From positions 1-64,000 of the forward strand of contig CAMAZY010000005.1 in assembly GCA_945863885.1 (NCBI GenBank): 64,000 bases of DNA, in the 5' to 3' direction. Shown one piece after another: positions 41,472-51,676 of this stretch; positions within the stretch are counted from its first letter, which is position 1; every line of letters begins with the position of its first letter. The notes beneath the pieces are model-generated. The model ran no database searches, was not told the origin of the DNA, and saw only the letters and a program-made list of their open reading frames with translations. This DNA is from an uncultured Clostridia bacterium. GTDB taxonomy: Bacteria; Bacillota; Clostridia; Oscillospirales; Acutalibacteraceae. The translations under genes were made by a program, and so were the position numbers.

Positions 41472-43292
41472 TCAGTCGTCATCTTTTATTTGCTCTTTTT
41501 CGGGAAGCTTATAAAACGGAACCAAAAAATTATGCATCTTTGCAATATCGTTTCGTCCCTCCGGTTCGATCGTTCCGCCGTAAACATACCCTTCGGAACG
41601 CATATAGGCATTCCAACGGGCGTGTTCGAGAATACGAATCGCAACCTTTTCGCTTTCCTCCCTTTCTCCGGGTTCTTTTTCTATTCCCGGAATTTTACAA
41701 AGAAGCTTCATTTTGCGGTGAATTGCCGAGGCAACAGACGACTTGTAATTATAGTCGTATTGCCAGAATTCACTCTCCTTACCCCATTTCAAATGGCGCT
41801 TGAGCGCCTCTTCTTCCACATCGGAATGAAGAATGACCGCTTCGGAATATGACGTTTTCATATCTCCGATAAAATCAATTTTGTATTCCTGATTTTTAAA
41901 ATTCGTCACACCGTTGAGCGCCTGATTCTTTTCGGAATTACAGACAACCGCCTGTATTACCGGCTCACTTCCCCTTCTTAAAAGGATGCTGCGAAGCTTG
42001 ACAGCGGTCTGAATATTCTTTTCATCGCTGCCAAGGGCAACAAAAACATAGGTTGTTGCGGGCAGGTCAGCGATACAATCATCAAAGCTTTTCGTGTCAA
42101 CATCGACGCCGGGATGAACAGTGATCTTGTATTTTGTTTCCCCTATAATATCGAACTGCCCGTTCAGCTGCGGACTCATCAGCTCCGGACAAAGCGAAAC
42201 AAATCTGTCCTCGGCAGACGGATCGATGTCAAAAGAGTCGATCTGTGCCCGGTAGCCGTCCATCTGACAAAACCAGGCTAACGCTTTCGTCATTTCCGTG
42301 CCGTGCTGACCCATTCCGATCACAACGGCATTGATTTGTCTGATTCCGTCCCGTTCGGCCAGAGCGCTTTCAAAAATGCTCCGATAACCGTCCTCATACA
42401 GTGTTCTGAGAATCAGGGACTGCACCTCGTTCACTCTTCGGACCTTGATCTGAGCCTCTTTTCCGCCCTCTTCGTCCGGGCTTATCTTAAACGAATTTTC
42501 AAGCAGAATTTCCGACTCAACACGGGTAGAAAAGATATAAAGGTCGGTATTCTCTCTGTATTTATATTGTTCGATGAGCTTCAGTGACTGGCTGATGTTT
42601 TCCGACTCGTCCGCTCCGATTGTGAAAAAGCTCAGTTTACTTGCTTTGCTGTGAAGCCGGAAGTTGACCGTCACTATATCTTTCTTGAACCGGATTGCAC
42701 CAAGTTCCTTTGCGCTTTCGACAAGCTCAAAAATTCCCTCGTCATTATTTTCAAACACGTCGGTAAAGATAATCACACATTTTTTCTTCCGGTTTTCCTT
42801 GATGCTTCTTGCAAGCTCGAGAGATTTTTCATTAAGCTCCGAAAAAATATAGGCATCGGTCTGAAACTTCAGCATAAAGTTCTTGTATGCGGATAAGTTT
42901 TTGAAGAACGAAAGGACAAATCCGAAGGTAAGAAGCGGTGCCGCAACGAAAAACACGGCAAACAAAGCCATGTAACAGCGGAGAAGAACATCCGGCAAAT
43001 CCTTGATATTGGCAATAATAAACTCGAAATCGCCGTCCACAACGAACAGTCTTATCGTATTATGAACGGAAATCAGGAATATTTCAATCGGAGTCTTCTC
43101 GTAAGCCTGAAACACCTGTGTATAAATCGGAATAAACAGCAGTATAGAAGACCCTACGACGCCCAAAAGCATGACTTTTGTGGAATCAAGAAGTCTTCCG
43201 CTTTTATATTTTGTTTTCGACAAGCTCCCTGCCGCCACGACCGCACCGGTAAAGCAGACTACAGAAAGAATTAAGCAAACGATCCAAACCAT
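41472..43292 (-). CDS. Membrane protein with two Rossmann (TrkA-like) regions and a C-terminal RyR domain
   Basis: 606 residues. Three membrane segments (about 1-22, 40-58, 104-130) are followed by two nucleotide-binding-like regions. The first is degenerate (about 145-270). The second (about 320-475) has VVIGMGQHGTEM and IDSFDID, the Gly-rich loop and acidic end of a Rossmann fold. The C-terminus (about 551-606) is an RyR domain, with EHARWNAYMRSEGYVYG and KMHNFLVPFYKLPEKE. RyR domains are proposed ligand sensors in bacterial signalling. The combination suggests a membrane sensor or channel regulator. It is probably the last gene of the tubulin-vWA operon. Confidence 0.78.
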   Translation of the reverse strand: MVWIVCLILSVVCFTGAVVAAGSLSKTKYKSGRLLDSTKVMLLGVVGSSILLFIPIYTQVFQAYEKTPIEIFLISVHNTIRLFVVDGDFEFIIANIKDLPDVLLRCYMALFAVFFVAAPLLTFGFVLSFFKNLSAYKNFMLKFQTDAYIFSELNEKSLELARSIKENRKKKCVIIFTDVFENNDEGIFELVESAKELGAIRFKKDIVTVNFRLHSKASKLSFFTIGADESENISQSLKLIEQYKYRENTDLYIFSTRVESEILLENSFKISPDEEGGKEAQIKVRRVNEVQSLILRTLYEDGYRSIFESALAERDGIRQINAVVIGMGQHGTEMTKALAWFCQMDGYRAQIDSFDIDPSAEDRFVSLCPELMSPQLNGQFDIIGETKYKITVHPGVDVDTKSFDDCIADLPATTYVFVALGSDEKNIQTAVKLRSILLRRGSEPVIQAVVCNSEKNQALNGVTNFKNQEYKIDFIGDMKTSYSEAVILHSDVEEEALKRHLKWGKESEFWQYDYNYKSSVASAIHRKMKLLCKIPGIEKEPGEREESEKVAIRILEHARWNAYMRSEGYVYGGTIEPEGRNDIAKMHNFLVPFYKLPEKEQIKDDD

Positions 43293-43370
43293 AGGATTCC
43301 TCCTCTCTCATTTTACAAAACTATCGGATAAAAGCGGCAGACATATTCTGCCGCTTTTACCCGGAAAAAA

Positions 43371-43628
43371 TCAATCACCGAACAAAGGACGCTTATAATC
43401 CTTCAGCTGCTTGCCGACGGCAATTTCCAAAGCATGCTGCGTCTCGGCACAGTCTTTGCAAATAATCTGTTCCTCATCGGACACAAGATCGGCAACTACA
43501 TTCGCTTTGTAGCCGGTTCCGAAAAATGTCTGTTCGCAGGAGCTGCATTTATGCACAAGTCTCGGCACAAAAACAATTCCGGCAACAATTACTGCGACAA
43601 CAACAATGATTGAAATAACCTTTTTCAT
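43371..43628 (-). CDS. Small membrane protein with two C-x2-C motifs
   Basis: 85 residues from ATG 43628; the frame upstream is out of place. One N-terminal membrane segment (about 3-23) is followed by KCSSCEQTF and ICKDC, a likely zinc site similar to the zinc module of the large protein encoded just before it. No known function. It lies 105 bases after the 1899-residue gene and 78 before the RyR gene. Confidence 0.7.
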   Translation of the reverse strand: MKKVISIIVVVAVIVAGIVFVPRLVHKCSSCEQTFFGTGYKANVVADLVSDEEQIICKDCAETQHALEIAVGKQLKDYKRPLFGD

Positions 43629-43733
43629 GATCTCTTTCTCTCTTTCCTGATTTTTTTCGATTCGGGGCGTCACCGCACTGCGCATCAAAAAGAAACTCTT
43701 TTCAAGCGAAATGCGGACGCCCGTTTGTGTAAA

Positions 43734-46700
43734 TTATAACTTGTTCATATAGATCGCTATCGTACAAAGCTCATCGCGTACCGAATAGCTGTAGCTTGAA
43801 CCGATTCTGATATCCGGCTTCAGATTCGCAAACTGAATGATCTCCCGGAATTTTCCGTCGTCAAGAAGCTGTTTTCTGGCGTTGTTGTACGCCGAAGCCG
43901 AACCGAATTTGAACGAAAGGTCGTACTTGTTATTCTTTGCACTCTGACAAACAACAGACCGTATCGTATCAAAATCATAATCCTCAAAGTAAAGCCCCTG
44001 ACGGATATGATAGTTGCATTTTGTTGCGGTGCATTCCGGAACCGGGAAGTCGGCTTCCGGTGTGTGGGAATCAAGCTTCAGAACCTCTTCGGTCGTGATA
44101 CAGAAGCAATCGTAGTTGATTGAATCGATCTGAACCTTTTCTTTCTTGGTGTCCGTTCCGTCGCCCCACGTTACGTCAAGATGGTAATAATCACCCTCAA
44201 GCTTGATCAGGTTCCATGCGTGCGTACTGCTTGTGACATAGGTGCATTCGATTCCGCACAGGTTCAGCAGGTACTGCATCGCCTTGGCATAACCGGCGCA
44301 GACCGCCTTTTTGTTGACGAATACGCCGTAGATCGAGCGAAGATCATCGGGCACTTCGGACGACACGGTTTTGGACTTTTGCTTTTCGAGTCCGAGCGTA
44401 TCGTAATCGACAAGCTTGATAATATTTTCGTAAATCCGGAGCGCAACCTCGTAATCGCTCATGCTGTCGTTTATGGACGACAAGAAAGAACGGATATGGG
44501 AATCGATCTCATCACGGCGCTTTTTCGCCTCCCGCTCGGTCATACAATAGGTAAGCTCAAGCTTGTTGACGATATGCGTGTTCGTATCGAAATAGAACGT
44601 TGCTCCGTGCTGGAACCAGAAGATTTCCGGATGGTCTCTTTGAACGTAATCGACGACTTTCTTGATCTGCGAATCGGTCACGGACACTTCGAACGAGTCG
44701 ATCTGTTCGTCAAAGCTGTTGACAGCCTGCAAAACCACGTCATACGCTGCCTTTTCCTCATCGTTTAACAAGTTGTACGCATAGCGGGCAAATGTCTCCG
44801 GGTCACGTTCAACCGGGCCTTTGATCGGATCGGTGCCGGTCGGCGTATTCGTGCCGCCGGTCGGTTTTTCACCGTTCGGATCTTCTCCGTTTTCGCCGTT
44901 TAAGTCAGGCACAACGATCGAGAACGAGCCGCAGTATTGCGGATCAAGCGGCATCGCTACGTTCAAAAACGGGGTCGGTTTTGTGATAACGGTACCCGTT
45001 GAAAACGGATAATTGGCAAGATAGCGCAGGAAGCCCCGTCCGTATTCGTCGTTGCGGTAGCTTGTGATGATTTCCTCACGCTTTGCAAGTTCCGGCTCAT
45101 TGATCAGATAGGCGTACTGAATCTCGACCCATTTGGCCATGCCTTCGTAAATTTCAAGGCGCAGCTTCTTGCCGTACTGCTTGCGGATCGCTTTGTCGTT
45201 CCAGTTGACGTACTGCCAGATATGGGTCAGTTCGTGAGCAATTGTCAGCATCGACGCCATTCTCGGCGAGCCGTTTTCCACATAAAGCTTATACCCGTTT
45301 TTATCCTTGATCGCAACGCCGAGGACACGGCCGTCGCTCTTCGGCGTCGGAATAAAGGCCTTGCCAAGACGCTTGTGAAGCGTTCTGGAGTTGACCATTT
45401 CGACCCGGATTCCGACATTGATCTTGATGCCGAAGAAGGACTCCATGTTCCTCTTGACATCCTCAAAGATCTTACGGAATTCCTTTTCGGTCTTGATGGC
45501 GGTTCTTCCGCAGCTGATACATCTGTCCCGTCCGTCCGTCAGCGTCTCGTACTCAACGCCGTAGATCTCGGCGCCGCAGAAATCGCAGTATCTTGCGTCG
45601 GGCTTTCCGGGCTTGAAGGTCGCTTCAACCTGTTCTGCGATCTTCTTGCCTTCTCTTGCTTGCTTGAGTGAATTGTTTGCAAGCCCCATTTCGGTCAGAT
45701 AGTCCAGCGTTCCCGCAAGGTCGATATAGGACGGCTCACTCTGATGACCGAAGAGCATATAATAGCGCTCATGATACGGCTTTTTCCTGGAATCGAAGCC
45801 TTCGGTAATGGCTTTTTCAAGCTCAGCCGAATCCATCACCGTGCTTTTCATCGGAGACTCAACCGCTTCGACTGTTTCTTTTTCAACACCCTCCTGATTG
45901 TCTGCACTGTCGTCAGACGCATCGGCAGGCTCTTCCGGTTCCGATGCATCCGGATTCTGTACGGGTTCTTCCTTTTCCGGTATCGGGAACTCTTCATTCT
46001 GAGTATCCGTATCCTCTGACGGAATTGCAGGAATTTCGGGAATTACGGGAACTTCCGGATTCTCGGGTACTTCCGGATTTTCGGGTACTTCCGGATTTTC
46101 GGGTACTTCCGGATTTTCAGGTACTTCCGGATTTTCGGGTACCTCCGGATTTTCGGACGGTTGACCGTCCTTTTTCTTTGACTTACGCTTAAACAGACCC
46201 TTGAATTTTTCAAACGCCGTCTTGATCTTCTTGCCGATTTTTGAGAAGAAGCCTTTGATGCCCTTCTTTTCAGGCTCTTCCTCCGGCGGGCCGAAAACAA
46301 TGTTCGGTTCGGGATCAACCGGCGGATTCAGACTGTTTTCGAGTGTCATGGCGTGCCAATCAAGATAGTCATGCATAACGCTGAAAATACGCTGCAAATT
46401 TCTTTCAACCGCCACGGTCAGACCTAAGTCAAGCTGGCTGTCCTCGATAATATAAATGGAGTTCTTGTTGATCTCACACTCTTCCGCATTAAGCGAATAG
46501 GTAAAGATTCTGTCTTCCTGTGAACCATCCAGGAAAGAATCATCGGTGACGGCGCAGATAAACGCCTGATTTTCCGCAAATATTGTTTTGAAAATTTCGT
46601 TGAAAAGGACCGTGATCGTATAGCGGATACTGTCATTGAGCTTTTCGCCGAAATCGGGAAGCTCAATACGGAGAATTTCCTTGTTATAGTAGTTGCGTTC

Positions 46701-49433
46701 GGGAATCGAGCCTGTTTCGCCCTCAAAGCAGATCTTCTTTGCGGTTTCGAAATCGTTATACCGTTCCATCCGGTAGTATCCGTCGGTTTTTACCCGGATA
46801 TCGGCAAATTCCTTGATAACACGAAGTCCGGCGATATTCTGTCGGGCGCCGATCCGGTCTGACGGTTTGATTCCCCGAAGGGTGTACTCTCTGATCTGTC
46901 TGTAAGACGGACGTCCGTTGATGTGGTCCGCCGCACGGCGCAAAAGAATTTGTCCGTCAGCGGTCAGATACTGCATCTCATAATACTTGCCGGCGAACGT
47001 AAAGAACTGTCCGGGCAGGTATTTTTGATAAATGTGTCCGCTCAGCTCTGCGCCGAGATAATAGCTTTCGCCCTTTTCATCCTCGGCAATATAGGCTGCG
47101 GAACGAAGCTCGGATACACAGTGGGCCAGAAATTCAGGGTCGGAGATCGAATACATGGTCTCCATTTGTCCGTTCTTGATATTGAACGATTCGGAAACCT
47201 CTATCAGATCGTGATTCCACTGCAGCATGCCGAAATTGATGTATTCGTAATAGACGGAGTTAACGGCATGTTCATACTCATCAGGCAGCCGTAAAATCTT
47301 GGCGACCGGAGAGTAGCAGACAAAAAGCTCATACCAAAGCTGCTTTTTCAGATCAAACACATGAATGCCGAGAAGAGACAGCTCTTTTTCGAGAACCTTT
47401 GCATTAACGGGGAACGTGCTCATCATCAGGATCAGACGCAGAATCGTATTGCGGTTGCTTCTTGTGTAATCGGCAACGATATACGGAATCGCTTTTGCGT
47501 CGGTTTCAAAAATCGAGGCGTTGTCCGCCATATAATCCTTTAACAGATAATCGGACGAAATCACGTTGATGAAGCCCTGCTGTGTTGTTCTTGTCGAAAA
47601 GTTACGCAGGATTTCGAACATATTGAACGCTTCGTCTTCAACCGTCATATAATTGTTCTTTTTGACCTCAGCGCTCCAGAGGTTCGGGCTTGTCGAAAAG
47701 AATTCGTCCATTGCCTCCTGCCCGGTCGGCAGTCCGGCATATTTCGTAAGATCGTAATAATACTGCTTGTCAATCCATTTAATGTCGGTTACGGGGAAGG
47801 CCTCGCCGGCGTACCATTCGGTTTTCGCAACCTGGTTTTTCAAAGCGGCGAAAGACAGCTCCGTTCCGAGACCGAGATATCGTGAAATGTTCGGTACCAG
47901 TCGGTGGTGAAGATATTCTCCGTCCGCCTCCCAGCACATATAAGAAGAAGTTCCTCTGTGCTTTTCGGTTGCGGAAACCTGCGTGATGCTGGTCATCAGA
48001 ACGTGAGACATGGCATCGACAAGTCCGTCACAGTTTTTATCGCAAAGACAGTAAACGATTTCCTTGTCCTCATCGGTCTTGCATTTTTTTACAAGAAGGT
48101 TCAGACCGATCTGAGCGGTCGAAAGAAGCTTCGACGGTTCAAGAATCACGAAAAAGCCGACCTGCTCCAAAAACTCCGCATTGGCTTCATGAAGCCTGAT
48201 GTCGAGAACGTCGGATCGTGTGATGATTCCGATATCAAGCTCGGACGGCTCTTTTCCGAGAACGCCGATATTCCACAGCGACGGAATATTGGTGACGGAT
48301 TCGATTCCTTTTTCAAGCCACGCTTTTACGTCCTGTTCCACCGAATGTCTGCCGAGCACAACAAGCACCTTGCGGTGGCTGAGCAAGCAGCGGTTCATCG
48401 GATAAAATGCATACGGAATCAGATCGTTATAAAACGGATTGTTGAACAGAATGCTCTTTCCGTTGAGCATCTCGAGTGACGAAAACAGGTAATTGTGGTC
48501 AATCTTGACGCCTGTTGCGTTGAGCGCTCTTATGTATTCGGAAAAGGTAACGATTTTCTGGTCTTCACTGTTTTCGAGCCGGCGGATCACTTCGTCGGTC
48601 GTGATGTCGTTTGCAAGAGCGTTATTGATGCTCGTGTTTTCCGTAAGAAGCTTGTCGCCGAATACTGAGCGTAAAAACTTTCTTAAAAGAGAATAGTTTA
48701 CCGTACGGTAAGCGTCCTCGTCCTCGCCCAATATATCGGAAGCATACTCACGCTTTGTCGTTCCGTCAAGATAGAAATATAGCTCTCCGAGAATGATAAT
48801 TCCGAATACGGGGTAATACATCGACCGGAACAGCTGTTCATTATAAAACTTATAGCTGATCAGCATCAGCGCCGAGGACAGACATACGCTTGCAAAGTAA
48901 AAGACCTTCAGCATACTGCGAACCTGAGAAAAATTGTCCTTCAGGCACCATCTTCCTCTTTCGACGAAGTATTCGTAAAAATTGCCTGCTACTTTTGCGT
49001 GCAGTTCGCTGTCGAGCTTGACAGCCGCAGACATGATCTTAATACAAAACTTCTTGAGTATCAGATAGACAAAAATGATAACCGCATTTGCGATAAAAAA
49101 GATCCAGAAGCTGAGCGTCAGACCGTCAAGCATTGCCTTGACGCCGTCCGAAAGCTGAAGAAGCAGTGACTCAAGCTTATCCGGCATCCACGATACATTC
49201 GCCAAAGAGGCGATCCAGATCGGAATATTTTTTATCAGCGTCAGCAGCCATTGATTGATACGATTCATCAAAAACATCGCAACAACCGTATACACCGGGG
49301 CGATGACCGGCATAGCAAACTGCTTGCTTCTGTCTGTTTTCGGCAAATTGACTTTTGCGCTTGAAATGCACAAAATGACAAAGGGAAGAATTGCCAGCAG
49401 CATTTTCAGAATTAAAACAATGGTATCAATCAT
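43734..49433 (-). CDS. Giant membrane protein with metallopeptidase and transglutaminase-like domains
   Basis: 1899 residues. Four to five membrane segments lie in the first 225 residues. A large part (about 290-1050) follows in which I recognise no domain, only a helicase- or Rossmann-like stretch KVLVVLGRHSVEQD near 355. A very basic stretch near 1065 (KKGIKGFFSKIGKKIK) and six or seven NPEVPE repeats come next. A four-Cys zinc module (YCDFCGAE and CISCGRT, near 1300) precedes a zinc metallopeptidase motif HELTH at 1400-1404 with a likely third ligand Glu1430 in YEGMAKW. A transglutaminase-like domain has Cys1712, His1738 and Asp1753. Its start overlaps the previous gene's end. The fusion of two hydrolase folds on one membrane anchor is unusual. 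Confidence 0.85.
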   Translation of the reverse strand: MIDTIVLILKMLLAILPFVILCISSAKVNLPKTDRSKQFAMPVIAPVYTVVAMFLMNRINQWLLTLIKNIPIWIASLANVSWMPDKLESLLLQLSDGVKAMLDGLTLSFWIFFIANAVIIFVYLILKKFCIKIMSAAVKLDSELHAKVAGNFYEYFVERGRWCLKDNFSQVRSMLKVFYFASVCLSSALMLISYKFYNEQLFRSMYYPVFGIIILGELYFYLDGTTKREYASDILGEDEDAYRTVNYSLLRKFLRSVFGDKLLTENTSINNALANDITTDEVIRRLENSEDQKIVTFSEYIRALNATGVKIDHNYLFSSLEMLNGKSILFNNPFYNDLIPYAFYPMNRCLLSHRKVLVVLGRHSVEQDVKAWLEKGIESVTNIPSLWNIGVLGKEPSELDIGIITRSDVLDIRLHEANAEFLEQVGFFVILEPSKLLSTAQIGLNLLVKKCKTDEDKEIVYCLCDKNCDGLVDAMSHVLMTSITQVSATEKHRGTSSYMCWEADGEYLHHRLVPNISRYLGLGTELSFAALKNQVAKTEWYAGEAFPVTDIKWIDKQYYYDLTKYAGLPTGQEAMDEFFSTSPNLWSAEVKKNNYMTVEDEAFNMFEILRNFSTRTTQQGFINVISSDYLLKDYMADNASIFETDAKAIPYIVADYTRSNRNTILRLILMMSTFPVNAKVLEKELSLLGIHVFDLKKQLWYELFVCYSPVAKILRLPDEYEHAVNSVYYEYINFGMLQWNHDLIEVSESFNIKNGQMETMYSISDPEFLAHCVSELRSAAYIAEDEKGESYYLGAELSGHIYQKYLPGQFFTFAGKYYEMQYLTADGQILLRRAADHINGRPSYRQIREYTLRGIKPSDRIGARQNIAGLRVIKEFADIRVKTDGYYRMERYNDFETAKKICFEGETGSIPERNYYNKEILRIELPDFGEKLNDSIRYTITVLFNEIFKTIFAENQAFICAVTDDSFLDGSQEDRIFTYSLNAEECEINKNSIYIIEDSQLDLGLTVAVERNLQRIFSVMHDYLDWHAMTLENSLNPPVDPEPNIVFGPPEEEPEKKGIKGFFSKIGKKIKTAFEKFKGLFKRKSKKKDGQPSENPEVPENPEVPENPEVPENPEVPENPEVPENPEVPVIPEIPAIPSEDTDTQNEEFPIPEKEEPVQNPDASEPEEPADASDDSADNQEGVEKETVEAVESPMKSTVMDSAELEKAITEGFDSRKKPYHERYYMLFGHQSEPSYIDLAGTLDYLTEMGLANNSLKQAREGKKIAEQVEATFKPGKPDARYCDFCGAEIYGVEYETLTDGRDRCISCGRTAIKTEKEFRKIFEDVKRNMESFFGIKINVGIRVEMVNSRTLHKRLGKAFIPTPKSDGRVLGVAIKDKNGYKLYVENGSPRMASMLTIAHELTHIWQYVNWNDKAIRKQYGKKLRLEIYEGMAKWVEIQYAYLINEPELAKREEIITSYRNDEYGRGFLRYLANYPFSTGTVITKPTPFLNVAMPLDPQYCGSFSIVVPDLNGENGEDPNGEKPTGGTNTPTGTDPIKGPVERDPETFARYAYNLLNDEEKAAYDVVLQAVNSFDEQIDSFEVSVTDSQIKKVVDYVQRDHPEIFWFQHGATFYFDTNTHIVNKLELTYCMTEREAKKRRDEIDSHIRSFLSSINDSMSDYEVALRIYENIIKLVDYDTLGLEKQKSKTVSSEVPDDLRSIYGVFVNKKAVCAGYAKAMQYLLNLCGIECTYVTSSTHAWNLIKLEGDYYHLDVTWGDGTDTKKEKVQIDSINYDCFCITTEEVLKLDSHTPEADFPVPECTATKCNYHIRQGLYFEDYDFDTIRSVVCQSAKNNKYDLSFKFGSASAYNNARKQLLDDGKFREIIQFANLKPDIRIGSSYSYSVRDELCTIAIYMNKL
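46042..46158 (-). repeat. 18-bp tandem repeat coding for NPEVPE
   Basis: Six to seven in-frame copies of an 18-base unit in the linker of the 1899-residue gene. Likely a spacer between the membrane part and the enzymatic part. Confidence 0.85.
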
Positions 49434-51642
49434 ATAATTCCTCCCTCGTCAACGTTATCGAATCCACATAATCAACCGGAACCGTGATTTCATTTCCCGG
49501 CTGACAATACTCGATCTTCTTGATCGAAAGAAGACTCGGCATCGAATACTCATAATCCTTCATGACCGTAAAATCGAAATCGTAAGGGTCACATTCCTTA
49601 ACGGTGATTTTTCGAAAGTCGATATATTTCGAGAACATATCGCTTACGGTTTTGATCTGTTCGTCAATTTTCAGATTATGATACGACAGGATTCTTTTGA
49701 TCCGGGAAACCGCTGATTCCCTCTTTTTCAAAACCGAGAATTCACGCATAACATTGCACGCGCTGCTCAGGTATTTTGAGAACTGCGAAAGACCGCCCAT
49801 GATCGTCCGGCAGATTCCGCTCATAACATAATTAAAATGCTTGAACCGATTGATCAGCTTTTTCCGTAAAACGAAAAGATAGAAAAAGCCCACAGCCGAA
49901 AAAGCGGCTATCGTAATTCCCGTCATCAGAAGCGAACAGGTGACGGATTTTACTGTGTTGAGATTGCTGAAAATCAAAGGCAGAAAGCCGACGAGATAAG
50001 CGAGCGCGGAAAAAAGGAAAACATATCCGGTCTTTTTCTTCGTCATTCTCTTTGAAATTTCCCGCCGGATCTCCTTATCCGCCTGCTGAATCTGCTCGTT
50101 ATAGTTCTTTACGTCAAATATCTGAGAAGTAACCGTACCGACCATTTTCTGCTCTTCTTCAAGCAACCGGTAGCCGACGTCCTCCGCCTGCGTTTCGCTT
50201 AAAATCAAAGCACGGTCGTCATCAATACTGTTATTTTTGTGAAAGCCTTCGGAAACGGCGGTTTTGACCGCACGCCGCGGCTCTCTGAGATACTTGACAA
50301 ATTTTTTGGTAATATCTCTGTACTGCCCTGACCAATAGACGTCCTCATGCTTCGGCGTATCCGTTGCAAGACCGATATCTTTATACTGTGCATAAAGCTC
50401 ATTCTCTTTGTTCGGATCTTTGATTTCAACCGGTATCGTGATATCCGATTCAAAAAGCCGCTGCGCCGTTTTGTCATCGATCGAAGTCTCGTGCTCATTA
50501 TCGAGGGCACGTTCGATATCTTTCAGATGCAGTTGGGTCGACTTGAGCTTGCTGATATACGTTTCACAGATTCTTGATATCATGCTGTCGTCGAAATCAA
50601 TATCCGTACGGTATACGCGTCCGGGATTGACGACGCCTTTGGGCAAGGCGTAGTTTGCGATAATAAGCAGCACACACATCAGCTTGATCCGGTCAAACTT
50701 ATACTGCTTATGATCCTTGGGCAAAACGTCAAACAAAAGAAACTTCAACTTTTCATTATATAAATTGAAGTCGGCAAACCGGGAAGAAGAACTTTCATCT
50801 CGGTTTTTCCATTTGACGTCCTGCTCCGAATTTTCGAAGTCAAATGTTCTGGGTGCAAGGCAAATAATCTGCGCAGGCAATTTATCTTTCATGGAAAAGT
50901 CGGCCGTCACGGTATTGAGCAAATATGCCTTCTTTGTGTTTTCAATCAGGCATTCCGTATATTCGGGATCGCAATATACCGGATCGTTGCCGATAAACTT
51001 CACGAACTCAGCAATTCCGGTATCGGGAATCAGTCCGGCGATTCCCGATACGTCCTTGTTTTTCACAAATTCAATTAAAGAGTCAATGTCATCTTCTTTA
51101 ACGAACCGTAACAGTTCCTGTCGCTGAAACTTTTCAAGCCGTCCCGTCACTTCACTGACATTTACCGCCTCAAGCTGACGTTTGAGCATAAACTCAAAAA
51201 TCCCCGTCGTTCCCGAAACGATATTCTCGAATTCCGTACCGTCCGAAATGACGGATTTCAGATTCGGGACTTCGCACAAAGCGGTCGTCAACTTTACAAG
51301 CGGATTCAAAACGGCTTTTTCGTATGAGGAAAACCGGTTCACCCGCCGCGTTTCGTAATACGCGCCATCCTTTTGTTCCTCGCTGTAAAAAGGCTCTTGA
51401 TACATCGTATAGTCAAAAGGATTGAGACGGTTACGGTCTTCGTCATACAAAATCACTGCGCGCCATTCGCTCTTGTATTCAATTAAATCATAAAGCTGCG
51501 GAACCATTAAATCCAGTGTGTCAGCATACTTGTGCCATTCGCAAAACGCCACTTTCTCGTTGTTAAGCAGCGGACCGAAAAACATTTTTGTTTCTTCGAA
51601 GAGTTTAATCGTTTCTTTTTCGGCAAATATTACCGTAAACAT
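49426..51642 (-). CDS. Large membrane protein of unknown function in the tubulin-vWA operon
   Basis: 738 residues, start ATG 51642 behind GGGAGGG. About 540 soluble residues are followed by two membrane segments (about 540-595) and a further 143 residues. I recognise no domain. The N-terminal MFTVIFAEKETIKLFEE start could be a receiver-like or Rossmann-like fold, but no active-site residues are evident. It lies 34 bases after the tubulin-like gene and overlaps the 1899-residue gene by 8 bases, so it is very probably a fixed partner of both. Confidence 0.8.
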   Translation of the reverse strand: MFTVIFAEKETIKLFEETKMFFGPLLNNEKVAFCEWHKYADTLDLMVPQLYDLIEYKSEWRAVILYDEDRNRLNPFDYTMYQEPFYSEEQKDGAYYETRRVNRFSSYEKAVLNPLVKLTTALCEVPNLKSVISDGTEFENIVSGTTGIFEFMLKRQLEAVNVSEVTGRLEKFQRQELLRFVKEDDIDSLIEFVKNKDVSGIAGLIPDTGIAEFVKFIGNDPVYCDPEYTECLIENTKKAYLLNTVTADFSMKDKLPAQIICLAPRTFDFENSEQDVKWKNRDESSSSRFADFNLYNEKLKFLLFDVLPKDHKQYKFDRIKLMCVLLIIANYALPKGVVNPGRVYRTDIDFDDSMISRICETYISKLKSTQLHLKDIERALDNEHETSIDDKTAQRLFESDITIPVEIKDPNKENELYAQYKDIGLATDTPKHEDVYWSGQYRDITKKFVKYLREPRRAVKTAVSEGFHKNNSIDDDRALILSETQAEDVGYRLLEEEQKMVGTVTSQIFDVKNYNEQIQQADKEIRREISKRMTKKKTGYVFLFSALAYLVGFLPLIFSNLNTVKSVTCSLLMTGITIAAFSAVGFFYLFVLRKKLINRFKHFNYVMSGICRTIMGGLSQFSKYLSSACNVMREFSVLKKRESAVSRIKRILSYHNLKIDEQIKTVSDMFSKYIDFRKITVKECDPYDFDFTVMKDYEYSMPSLLSIKKIEYCQPGNEITVPVDYVDSITLTREELYD

Positions 51643-51676
51643 TCCATAACCCTCCCTTGAAAACTCAGTTCAAATC

